From positions 2,439,231-2,503,230 of the forward strand of contig NZ_CP037422.1 of the NCBI RefSeq assembly GCF_007748175.1: a DNA stretch of 64,000 nt, written 5' to 3'. Shown here one piece after another: positions 56,220 to 63,637 of the stretch; within the stretch, counting starts at the first letter, position 1, and every line of letters starts with the position of its first letter. The position numbers were made by a program, and so were the translations under genes. Source of the DNA: Gimesia aquarii. Its GTDB lineage: Bacteria > Planctomycetota > Planctomycetia > Planctomycetales > Planctomycetaceae. A model generated the notes under the pieces. That model ran no database searches. It saw nothing but the letters and a program-made list of their open reading frames with translations, and was not told the DNA's origin.

Positions 56220-57446
56220 TTACGCTGCGGGATTCAGTAACAAGACTGAAGGGACATTTTCACTGTCATGGAGCCGTAAATAGAAGTAGCCAACACCGCT
56301 GTCTCCCACGAGCAGACTGGGATTAGAACCTGCTGGAGAGCCGGACTGCCAGGGACGATTGTGTTTAGCATACCTTTCTATTCCCTGGTCTCCGATTGCC
56401 TTGGCAATGTTCCAGCTTTCCGTGTGATTCATACGTCGTCCAGCCTCCAGAAATAGTTCGGCGTTTCCACCATGTCCATGACACAGGCAATAGGTACCAT
56501 TCCCTGAGGTTGTCGAGAACGAGGAATATGTTGTGGCTAACGCAGATTGTATGTCTTCCTGACTCACGTTCTCAGGTTCGATTTCAAATGCCCTGATCCG
56601 AGACAATCCAATTCCGGGCGCACCATGGCACCACGCAGAACCGTAACTGTATTTCACATTCTCATTCTGTTCGATTGGTTGCCGAAAATCGGGCCAATTG
56701 CGGGCCTCTTGTGAGAAGTGGCAATTTTCATAACTGATGGCTGATAAGGCAGTTTCACGGAATCGTGGTTCATGTGTGGCTGAGTATAACTCTAATAAAG
56801 CCCATGCAAAACCAGCCGTTCCGTGAGAAAACCCAGTTAGGTTTTTCTGGCCTTGAGGGTGGTCAGGGCCCATTTTCCAGGAACTACCTTCGTGATCGTG
56901 GTCTGCCAGAGCAATCAACTTATTTCCCAGGTCCACCGATTCTTCTCGATATTTTTCTCCAGTGGCCAACAGTGCGGGAATCATTCCAGCCAATCCGCTC
57001 ACAACATCCAGCGATGTATCTTGCTGAATTCCAAAATCAGCTGCGTGTTTTAATTGTGCCTGCCCCCATTGTTCCCATTCCGGATGTTGGAATGTCTTTC
57101 CACAAACATCGGCTACATATGCGATTCCGGTCAACCCCGAGTAGAATCCACAAATGCGCGATACAGGAGTCGATTCCGCATGAGCAATCGCATGCTTCAT
57201 TGCTCCTTCAGCTGTTTCCATGAAAAACGGCTCTTTGGACTGTTCATAGAGTCGAGTCAAGAATAAAGCAATTCCTGCTGTCCCTCCATAAACATCGTGA
57301 GACAACGATTTCAGAACATTGCTAAAGTTTCCAGCATATGGCTCCACACTCATTCCAAGCCAGTTACATTGATCACGACTCCAGATTGCATCACGACAGA
57401 TGGAATAGCCAATTCTGCTTGCGGTTTCCAGATATCGATCAGTCAT
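56220..57446 (-). CDS. Stand-alone LanC-like lanthionine cyclase
   Basis: A 408-aa alpha/alpha-toroid protein. The LanC repeats are visible (YGGTAGIALFLTRLYEQ, GFYSGLTGIAYVADVCG, DVVSGLAGMIPALLA, GFSHGTAGFAWALLELY). The zinc ligands are C273 in AWCHGAPGIGLSR and C322-H323 in YCLCHGHGGNAE, with D147 and H208 at the positions of the NisC catalytic Asp and His. The enzyme should add Cys thiols to dehydroamino acids to make (methyl)lanthionine. It resembles the C-terminal domains of LanM/LanL more than nisin-type LanC. A TAGGAGAT ribosome site precedes ATG 57446. It is the last gene of a kinase, HopA1, LanC run. Confidence 0.93.
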   Translation of the reverse strand: MTDRYLETASRIGYSICRDAIWSRDQCNWLGMSVEPYAGNFSNVLKSLSHDVYGGTAGIALFLTRLYEQSKEPFFMETAEGAMKHAIAHAESTPVSRICGFYSGLTGIAYVADVCGKTFQHPEWEQWGQAQLKHAADFGIQQDTSLDVVSGLAGMIPALLATGEKYREESVDLGNKLIALADHDHEGSSWKMGPDHPQGQKNLTGFSHGTAGFAWALLELYSATHEPRFRETALSAISYENCHFSQEARNWPDFRQPIEQNENVKYSYGSAWCHGAPGIGLSRIRAFEIEPENVSQEDIQSALATTYSSFSTTSGNGTYCLCHGHGGNAELFLEAGRRMNHTESWNIAKAIGDQGIERYAKHNRPWQSGSPAGSNPSLLVGDSGVGYFYLRLHDSENVPSVLLLNPAA

Positions 57447-57506
57447 AGTTATCTCCTATTCGTTTCATATTTTGTTATCTGTCATTATAAAAATATCGTG
57501 ATGCAG

Positions 57507-58565
57507 CTAATTACTAATTTCAGCAAACAATGGTAAATATGTTCTGCGCGTGCCGGGATTCAGATAAGGACGGTCCATCCTTACTCCAGCTTTTTCAAAC
57601 TCAATGAGTACGGATTTGGTGCGTCCTTGTACGTGGTTGACATTCTCGCGAAAAGCCTGCCATACCCCCTTGGCCATAAGGCGACAACGGTTCAATCCAA
57701 AGCTGTCGTTGGCACTCCCGGGATCCTCTGCAAACCCGATACCCGGAGCTATGTTGTAGGAAAATAACGGGACGGGGGCTTCCAGCAAGGGCTCCAGGTT
57801 AGACCAATTTCTCGTCAGCAGTTTAACGACGAAATCATAGTAACGACGAGCCAGATACATCACCCCGGCATCGACGCGGCAATAGGCTTCTTTGTGAATT
57901 GGTAGCTTAAGATGAAACGGAACTTGAAAACGATTCAGTTGTTCCGAAAGAATCTTGACTAACTCTACAGCAGTCTCAGGATTCACATTAAAGTAAAATC
58001 GGACAAGAGAATCATCATCCGATGCGTTCTGAACAGCCTCACCAAAAACATAATAATACCCGGGTTGATAAGCGAGTGATTCGCGCGGATGATAGACCTT
58101 AACGAGATTACCTTCTCGGGCCGGTGAAACCTGATCACCGTCTGACACATATTGACCTGCCTGCACGCGCTGAATGACTCCATCGCGTTCGACTTGAATG
58201 GAACCGTTGGATTCAACAGCAATGATTTTCCAGTCGATGTCCCAACGTTCCTTCGAAGAATTTTGTTGTGAAAAATTGTGGAGAAGATCAGACGCGATCT
58301 TTTCCATTGTTGGAAAATCGATGATTTCACCAGTAAAAGGTCGGCAATAGGTATGTGCATAAAGAAACATTTGCATATGGAGGTCGATATAGTTTTCCGA
58401 TTGTTGTTCTTGTACTTGCGGATTTCCCATCATTCCTGCCATTTGATTGGCAAGTTCCGGAGTGACTTTTAAATGATGGCGACCGAACCGGTATTCAAAT
58501 GGAGAAACTACCTCGATTTGTTCGAGAATCGTTTCCAGCGATTTCATAAGAGCCACTGTAGACAT
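57507..58565 (-). CDS. HopA1-family protein, candidate phospho-Ser/Thr lyase
   Basis: A 352-aa protein that I assign to the T3SS effector HopA1 family (PF17914) from the pattern DLHMQMFLYAHTYCRPF, then VRFYFNVNPETAVELVKILSE, FQVPFHLKLP, AYCRVDAGVMYLARRYYDFV and the C-terminal SANDSFGLNRCRLMAKGVW. In class V lanthipeptide and thioamitide clusters a HopA1-type protein is taken to be the lyase that eliminates phosphate from phospho-Ser/Thr; the APH kinase and LanC on each side here fit that. It starts 28 bases after the kinase stop and has AAAGGTGA before ATG 58565. It is not related by name to HopAI1. The lyase role is inferred. Confidence 0.8.
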   Translation of the reverse strand: MSTVALMKSLETILEQIEVVSPFEYRFGRHHLKVTPELANQMAGMMGNPQVQEQQSENYIDLHMQMFLYAHTYCRPFTGEIIDFPTMEKIASDLLHNFSQQNSSKERWDIDWKIIAVESNGSIQVERDGVIQRVQAGQYVSDGDQVSPAREGNLVKVYHPRESLAYQPGYYYVFGEAVQNASDDDSLVRFYFNVNPETAVELVKILSEQLNRFQVPFHLKLPIHKEAYCRVDAGVMYLARRYYDFVVKLLTRNWSNLEPLLEAPVPLFSYNIAPGIGFAEDPGSANDSFGLNRCRLMAKGVWQAFRENVNHVQGRTKSVLIEFEKAGVRMDRPYLNPGTRRTYLPLFAEISN

Positions 58566-58593
58566 TTATTTCACCTTTCTGATCGAGAGAATT

Positions 58594-59682
58594 TCAAAAT
58601 CCTAGTAGGGTTTTCCGGCTGGAAGCGGTGTCCGTGAAAATTTGACTACTCAGATCCAATGCTGTTCGGGCCGCCGGATAAACTTCTTGAGATTGAAGTA
58701 ACATCTCGAAAGCCGATTGAACCAGCCGGGCGGCACAAAACTGGAAAGCTTTCAGAAAGTCTTGCTCCGAAACTTGACTGTTATGTGTCAGATAGGAATC
58801 ACAAAATTCTTTAATCGATGGCTGCATTTTCCAGAGTGTTTCATTGATTCCCTCCAAACCTCTATTTGCCTGGGAATCGACCTTGTCTAAAGTCAGGATC
58901 CACATGATAAGATAGGAGTGAATAAATGAACCAAAGTCCCACATGGGATCGCCATAACCGACGATTTCCCAATCGACAATTTTGATCTGCTTCTCCGCAT
59001 CGGGGGCATCTCGCGGATATAACAGACAGTTGTCCCACTTCATGTCTCCGTGAATCAGGCAGGACGTTTTCCAATCGTCACGTAGCATGGTAAAGCCTTT
59101 GGCAATTTCCGGATTTTGCTGAATCAAGGCAATCAGTTGTGCATTCCCTCCACTGAGAGTCTGGAACCCCGTCGGCGGTCCATCTTCCGTAACCGAAATC
59201 ACCCAGGGAAGCTGTTCTTGAAAAGTCGGTTGTTCCGAAAGATGATTCAGATGAGTAGTGGTATGACAGCGAGCTAAAGCTTCTCCAAATTTTTTTGTCA
59301 GAACAGGATTTAATTCGTGATGATGTGAGTAGTAACGAGACAAGTTGTCCGAGTCTTCATAGTACTCAAGTACCAGAACGTGATTCCGAGGATCGTAATG
59401 CAAACACTTGGGAAGAATCGGACCGAGTGGCTCAAATCGGGAATCACTTTGAGCCACTTCATAAAAGTATGCCTCCTGGGCGAGAGTTTCGATCGCATAT
59501 GGTCGACCGGGAACGATATTTTTACTGAAATATCGGGGACCAGTCTCCGAAGAGAGAATGCAGAGCAAATTACGAGTTTGATCGACACTCAGGGTCAGTT
59601 CATCGTTAACAATCTGCTCGTTGGTCACGAGGCCGCTTGTCATCATATAGTCCATATATCGTCGTGAAATTGTTTCAGTCAT
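58594..59682 (-). CDS. APH-type kinase, candidate lanthipeptide Ser/Thr kinase
   Basis: A 362-aa aminoglycoside-phosphotransferase-fold kinase. The catalytic loop H211-G-D213-M-K-W-D-N218 and the metal-binding D237 in KIVDWEIVGYGDPMWDFGS are intact. The N-lobe has PRYFSKNIV as the candidate ATP-Lys strand and ETLAQEAYFYEVA as the helix-C Glu. In class V lanthipeptide clusters an APH-like kinase phosphorylates Ser/Thr of the precursor, and the next gene is HopA1-type, as here. Antibiotic resistance is the other common role of the fold, but the context argues against it. The ribosome site is weak (CAGGA 13 bases upstream). Confidence 0.87.
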   Translation of the reverse strand: MTETISRRYMDYMMTSGLVTNEQIVNDELTLSVDQTRNLLCILSSETGPRYFSKNIVPGRPYAIETLAQEAYFYEVAQSDSRFEPLGPILPKCLHYDPRNHVLVLEYYEDSDNLSRYYSHHHELNPVLTKKFGEALARCHTTTHLNHLSEQPTFQEQLPWVISVTEDGPPTGFQTLSGGNAQLIALIQQNPEIAKGFTMLRDDWKTSCLIHGDMKWDNCLLYPRDAPDAEKQIKIVDWEIVGYGDPMWDFGSFIHSYLIMWILTLDKVDSQANRGLEGINETLWKMQPSIKEFCDSYLTHNSQVSEQDFLKAFQFCAARLVQSAFEMLLQSQEVYPAARTALDLSSQIFTDTASSRKTLLGF

Positions 59683-59796
59683 GTTGGTTGATCGTCCTGA
59701 TTAAGGAGGGTAAGAGATGCGCTCATATTCTATGAACAGATTAAATGCGACAGATTTACCATGCTGAGATCAATTCCATCCACCGCGTTAAAAAAA

Positions 59797-60078
59797 TTAG
59801 TCGAGGGGCGTAATGCCTACGATCTCTCGGGTTTCCAATGTGTTGCCGTTATCTCGATAACGAAGTCTGGAACCTGCGAGGTTTCCGGCTACGTAGGAAT
59901 TGTCAAAGATTGCTAAAACATGAGCCGCCGGATGCCAGTCGGATTTGGTGGTTACTACATTCACAACTTGAAAACTTTCGCCTCCCGACCAGTCATAGAT
60001 CGTTGATTGTGAACCATTCTGAGGCATGGTTGTTGGTGCCGAATCGAGATTAAGCAAGTAATTTTTGTGTGCACGCAT
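59797..60078 (-). CDS. Cys-free 93-aa protein of the lanthipeptide-like cluster
   Basis: Not recognised. A small protein without any Cys, rich in Asn, Thr, Ser and Asp, with possible beta strands (FQVVNVVTTKSDWHPAAHV, LAIFDNSYVAGNLAGSRL). No signal peptide. A good GAAGGGAA ribosome site precedes ATG 60078. It lies between the repeat-protein gene and the kinase gene, on the same strand, with a hairpin upstream. Lack of Cys rules out a normal lanthipeptide substrate. It could be a leader-binding or scaffold protein, or a partner of the repeat protein. Confidence 0.65.
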   Translation of the reverse strand: MRAHKNYLLNLDSAPTTMPQNGSQSTIYDWSGGESFQVVNVVTTKSDWHPAAHVLAIFDNSYVAGNLAGSRLRYRDNGNTLETREIVGITPLD

Positions 60079-60127
60079 CTATAATTCCCTTCAATTTTGT
60101 TAATCACCTGAAACAAAAGTTAAATAA

Positions 60128-60156
60128 CACTCCGGCATGACACTCACACCGGAGTG
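60128..60156 (-). terminator. Attenuator-like hairpin downstream of the repeat-protein gene
   Basis: An 8-bp GC-rich stem (CACTCCGG / CCGGAGTG), 13-base loop, followed on the minus strand by TTATTTAACTTTTG. It is about 95 bases after the 400-aa gene stop and before the 93-aa gene. A partial terminator here would give more structural-gene mRNA than enzyme mRNA, as common in RiPP clusters. Confidence 0.6.
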
Positions 60157-60249
60157 GTCGCTTAAGAACTCATTCATCACGAATCAGGGAATACAAACTG
60201 GAGAGCCGAAAATAGTGGCAACCATACATGTAATCCCGTAGTAGATTCC

Positions 60250-61452
60250 TTATAAAGCAACATTTTGGTTGGCATCAGGACACGCAGGAGGCCACGAAGG
60301 GCATTGACCTGGTTGTACCGTCGGCGACGGACAGACAGGTGGATGGCTGGCATTGACGCCCACAGGTTGTGCAGGTTGCGTGGTACAGACTGGTGGTGCG
60401 GTTGCCTGAACACCGTTATTACTGACGGCGATACAGCTAAAGACCCCAATGCAGTGTCCGCCCAGTGGTTGCGCAGGTTGCGTGGTACAGACTGGTGGTG
60501 CGGTTGCCTGAGCGCCGTTGTTACTGACGGCGATACAGCTAAAGACCCCAATGCAGTGTCCGCCCAGTGGTTGCGCAGGTTGTGTGGTACAGACTGGTGG
60601 TGCGGTTGCCTGAGCGCCGTTATTACTGACGGCGATACAGCTAAAGACCCCAATGCAGTGTCCACCCAGTGGTTGTGCAGGTTGCGTGGTACAGACTGGT
60701 GGTGCGGTTGCCTGAGCGCCATTGCCACTAACGGCGATACAGCTAAAGACCCCAATGCAGTGTCCACCCAGTGGTTGTGCAGGTTGCGTGGTACAGACTG
60801 GTGGTGCGGTTGCCTGAGCGCCATTGCCACTAACGGCGATACAACTAAAGACCCCAATACAGTGTCCGCCCAGTGCACCTCCGGCTGCTGCTGGCTTTTG
60901 ACAGTTCCAGCTCACACCACAATCGGTAACGTGTGTAACGGGAGGCGGACAGTTCCAGCTTACGCCACAATCTGCGGGGGTAGTGACGGGTGGTGGAGTT
61001 GCCTGAGCGCCATTGCCACTGACGGCGATACAGCTAAAGAGACCGATACAAGGTGCTCCCAGTGCATGCGCAGGTTGCGTGGCACAGACCGGTGGTGCAG
61101 TTGCCTGAGCACCGTTACCACTGTATGCTAAACAACTTATTCCGGTGCATGTGTTTGGATTGTTATGACTGGCAACCAGACAGCTTTGGCCTTGGTGACA
61201 TCCACTGTTAAACAAACATGAAGAAATGTGACAGCCCGGAGAAGGTCCCTGACCTCCTTCAAGCTCAACTCCGATAGGACAAATGGGAGAAACACTCGAT
61301 CCTGGAACACCAGCATTACATTGCACGGTACTCACAGGAGGACCACCGTGAGCACATGCAGGTGGATATGAAGCACCCGTTACTTGGGTCGCCTCATAAT
61401 TTGCTCTGAGTTGATTCGAGATCAACTCAGCAGGCGTCGGTTGAGAACACAT
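60250..61452 (-). CDS. Cys/Ser/Thr-rich repeat protein, candidate lanthipeptide-type substrate
   Basis: A 400-aa protein with no signal peptide and no recognised domain. Residues 195-364 are five nearly identical 34-residue units of the form GGHCIGVFSCIAVS-NNGAQATAPPV-CTTQPAQPL, each with three Cys, two Ser and three Thr. Two degenerate units lie before them (about 103-134 and 131-156) and a short CGVSWNC pair at 162-184. The first 30 residues (MCSQPTPAELISNQLRANYE...) are the only Cys-poor region and could act as a leader. AAAGGAG precedes ATG 61452. The neighbouring kinase, HopA1 protein and LanC could crosslink Ser/Thr with Cys. Alternatively it is a disulfide-rich wall protein. Confidence 0.75.
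   Translation of the reverse strand: MCSQPTPAELISNQLRANYEATQVTGASYPPACAHGGPPVSTVQCNAGVPGSSVSPICPIGVELEGGQGPSPGCHISSCLFNSGCHQGQSCLVASHNNPNTCTGISCLAYSGNGAQATAPPVCATQPAHALGAPCIGLFSCIAVSGNGAQATPPPVTTPADCGVSWNCPPPVTHVTDCGVSWNCQKPAAAGGALGGHCIGVFSCIAVSGNGAQATAPPVCTTQPAQPLGGHCIGVFSCIAVSGNGAQATAPPVCTTQPAQPLGGHCIGVFSCIAVSNNGAQATAPPVCTTQPAQPLGGHCIGVFSCIAVSNNGAQATAPPVCTTQPAQPLGGHCIGVFSCIAVSNNGVQATAPPVCTTQPAQPVGVNASHPPVCPSPTVQPGQCPSWPPACPDANQNVAL
60361..60870 (-). repeat. Five tandem 102-bp repeats in the candidate precursor gene
   Basis: Period exactly 102 bases (e.g. GGCGATACA at 60427, 60529, 60631). Copies differ by only a few bases, indicating recent duplication or gene conversion. The period is a multiple of three, so the repeats are also open in other frames, which is an artefact. 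Confidence 0.95.
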
Positions 61453-61533
61453 ACAATACTCCTTTCGATCAAATACAGATAATCTCTTGCTGAACGATTC
61501 AGCAAAACAAAGGAAAGCCGGTAAAGCCGGATT

Positions 61534-62598
61534 TTATTTTTCCATTTTCTTTGAAGTTTTAGTTTCCGAATTTTTCACCACATCATCCACAGCCGACGTG
61601 GTATTCCCAGAAACCTGGTCTTTCCCAAAGCCAAATTGCCCGGTATCGACAAAGTTCATGCTGAGGAGAGACCACCAGTCAGTAGCGATTCCGCTCAGGA
61701 TGTATTTGTAAGGAAGCCATCCATAGCCGTTCTCTCCCCACTGGTTTCCCCAAGAATTCCGAATCAGGATGGCTCCGGTTGTTGTCTCACCAGTTGCAGT
61801 GTTTGTGATTTGCATCTGATCGTCATATCCAGCAGCCACGATGGCATGTCCACCGGCGATCGGATCGGTGCTATCTGGACCAGGAAAAGGAATTTTTCCG
61901 TCTTTGAACGCTTGAGAAATACTGCTATGAACATGAAATCCAAACATCGCAGGTAACTGGGCGAATAGCTGTGATTTGATCAGTTGTAAGACATCAGCCT
62001 GACTTCGTCCTGGCGGGTCATACCGATAGAAAGCCACCGCCTGATAAGTCGTTGCAAAGGAGTAACAGAACGCATTCGGTTCTGCATTCACCAGTTCCGT
62101 GTTGAACGGCCAATATTGCTCAGGGGGCACACCGAAAAAAGTCAAAGCCTGAAATGTCGTTCTATTGTAGGCACCTTTATCTTCAGGCTGGAAAAGTAAA
62201 TTTCTGCTTGCCTTATAAAGAAACAAACGCGATGGAGAGACAATCTTATTATACGATTTCTTTTCGAAGTACATCACCAGTCCACAGGCGGCATTGGCCG
62301 TGCAGGAATTCGTCTTGAGTTGATTATAAACTGGTGGGAAATGTTGGCGAAGATCGACCTGATTTGGGAGGTCAGAGGAATCCAGACCACTGGGTTTAGT
62401 ATATTTGATGCCCGCTTTACCAAGCATCTGCTTGACTGAATTTGTCTCAGGAGTCGCATCGCTCTTACTGGATATGTCAGGAACCCAACCGAGTCCCTGC
62501 ATCATAAACGGAACTTGCGGCGTGGAACTACTGGATTCATCCGTTGCATGAGTGGAATCGTCTTCAGGAATCCATCCTAGTGCTGTGTCGTTTGGCAT
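61534..62598 (-). CDS. Papain-like (C1A) cysteine peptidase
   Basis: A 354-aa peptidase. The catalytic residues are Q93 and C99 in YNQLKTNSCTANAACG, H251 in GGHAIVAAGYDD and N281 in LIRNSWGNQWGENGYGWLP. The N-terminal 80 residues are a pro-region or linker with two LGW(I/V)P motifs (residues 7-11 and 36-40). No signal peptide. An AAGGAGGAG site precedes ATG 62598. Situated just upstream of the repeat-protein gene in transcription order (81 bases), it could cut leader sequence or separate the repeat units; this is inferred from position. Confidence 0.9.
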   Translation of the reverse strand: MPNDTALGWIPEDDSTHATDESSSSTPQVPFMMQGLGWVPDISSKSDATPETNSVKQMLGKAGIKYTKPSGLDSSDLPNQVDLRQHFPPVYNQLKTNSCTANAACGLVMYFEKKSYNKIVSPSRLFLYKASRNLLFQPEDKGAYNRTTFQALTFFGVPPEQYWPFNTELVNAEPNAFCYSFATTYQAVAFYRYDPPGRSQADVLQLIKSQLFAQLPAMFGFHVHSSISQAFKDGKIPFPGPDSTDPIAGGHAIVAAGYDDQMQITNTATGETTTGAILIRNSWGNQWGENGYGWLPYKYILSGIATDWWSLLSMNFVDTGQFGFGKDQVSGNTTSAVDDVVKNSETKTSKKMEK

Positions 62599-62905
62599 CA
62601 GTCTCCTCCTTATAGATATGGTGAGAAATCAGCAACCACTTCTAATTCAAAAAAATGTGTTTCAAAAGACAAAACATCACAGTCGTGGTTACCAACAAGG
62701 GCAAAGTGCGCTCCATAAAAAATGGACAACAGGAAAAATTCGAAAACAGAATTGACTTATAAAGAAAACACTTTCAATCTAAAGCTCCTCCACGCTCGTG
62801 GAACGGTTTCTGATGGAAGAGTCGAGACCATCATTTATGTAAAATCTGCCTGAAGTGAATTCTGAAGAAGGCTACTTTGTGATGGTCTCGAGGAGCTCAG
62901 ACGAT
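62599..62905. other. Intergenic region with long hairpin
   Basis: About 300 bases. A 12-bp perfect inverted repeat (TCGAGACCATCA 62822-62833, TGATGGTCTCGA 62880-62891) with a 46-base loop starts 15 bases after the stop of the 144-aa gene. There is no U tract, so it may be a processing or Rho-type stop site. A CCACG-CT-CGTGG hairpin is at 62790-62801. A promoter for the peptidase and repeat gene is expected here. Confidence 0.55.
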
Positions 62906-63340
62906 CTACCAACTCACCAAAACGATTTCAAAACTTTTGCAAGTCTCAAACGCACATGCTTTCCCTGATAGAACAATTTTTGAGAGATCTACCAAGCACA
63001 ATTTCAACTCAGCTTTGGCCATATCGTTGCCTCCGGATAACATCACGCATGGATGTTCTTTCGAGATTGTTCCAGTCGCGATTGTTGCACCGAGTATTTT
63101 CAGCATGACTGTAGCTTGCATGTTGGATGTTGATAATTCCCAGCAAACCTGAAGGGGACCAATCAGACTAACACAGCCACTTAAGTCGGTTGCCGCCCCC
63201 AAAGGAATATTACTACCACCTGTAGATCCGAATTGCGGAGAAGGCGCGGAGGCAGTTGTTTGTGGAGAACCCATGAGGTTCTGTACTGGTTGTTTGCTAA
63301 TGTGTGGAAGTGGATCGTATCCCAGGTACTCAATCGGCAT
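62906..63340 (-). CDS. Unknown 144-aa protein, upstream gene of the cluster
   Basis: Not recognised. It begins MPIEYLGYDPLPHI, then a Ser/Thr/Pro/Gly-rich stretch to about residue 55, then a compact, strand-rich C-terminal half with six Cys (SGCVSLIGPLQVCWELSTS, HPCVMLSGGN, LKLCLVDLS and the CAFETCKSFE end). AGGAG lies seven bases before ATG 63340; ATG 63346 is too close to it. Same strand as the peptidase, 307 bases away. The LG(W/Y)xP start is reminiscent of the peptidase N-terminus. Second substrate, partner of the repeat protein or an unrelated gene are all possible. Confidence 0.6.
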   Translation of the reverse strand: MPIEYLGYDPLPHISKQPVQNLMGSPQTTASAPSPQFGSTGGSNIPLGAATDLSGCVSLIGPLQVCWELSTSNMQATVMLKILGATIATGTISKEHPCVMLSGGNDMAKAELKLCLVDLSKIVLSGKACAFETCKSFEIVLVSW

Positions 63341-63637
63341 CGTCATTCTCCTGATCTAAGACATAGATGAAAACACTCGTTCAGACTTGTGCTTGTTACT
63401 GAATCGATTCTATGAACTGACAATCAGAACACTACGGAATCTGTAGTGATGTAAACTAGTAGTAAACTGGAACAAAACATGGATTAAAGAGCACAAGATA
63501 AGTCTTTTGCTGAAGACAAAGGGTCACTTACGGAATCTTTGTAAAGAAGACAAATACTTATTGTGGACAGAACAGTATTCTGAAAGCATGTGTTAAAGAG
63601 AACGAAACGCATTTTTGTCTGCAAAAGAACGAACGTT
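63341..63637. other. Spacer upstream of the cluster
   Basis: About 300 AT-rich bases that probably hold the cluster's first promoter. A 67-codon minus frame at 63484-63687 overlaps the neighbouring gene end and is not called. Confidence 0.45.

Noticed and set aside
58594-59682. Aminoglycoside resistance gene
   Set aside because: The APH fold is shared by many kinases; the adjacent HopA1 and LanC genes make a RiPP kinase much more likely.
60361-60870. CRISPR array
   Set aside because: The whole 102-base unit is repeated without variable spacers and it encodes protein repeats in a gene with a good start.
60177-60878. Minus-strand open frame of 233 codons in another frame of the same repeats
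   Set aside because: Same artefact of the tandem repeat; it reads an ALGSLAVSPL-type repeat with no Cys and no proper start signal, and overlaps the 400-aa gene.
60265-61131. Long plus-strand open frame (288 codons) across the repeat protein gene
   Set aside because: It is open only because the 102-base repeat is a multiple of three and contains no stop in this frame. It has no ribosome site, and lies antisense to a well-supported gene.
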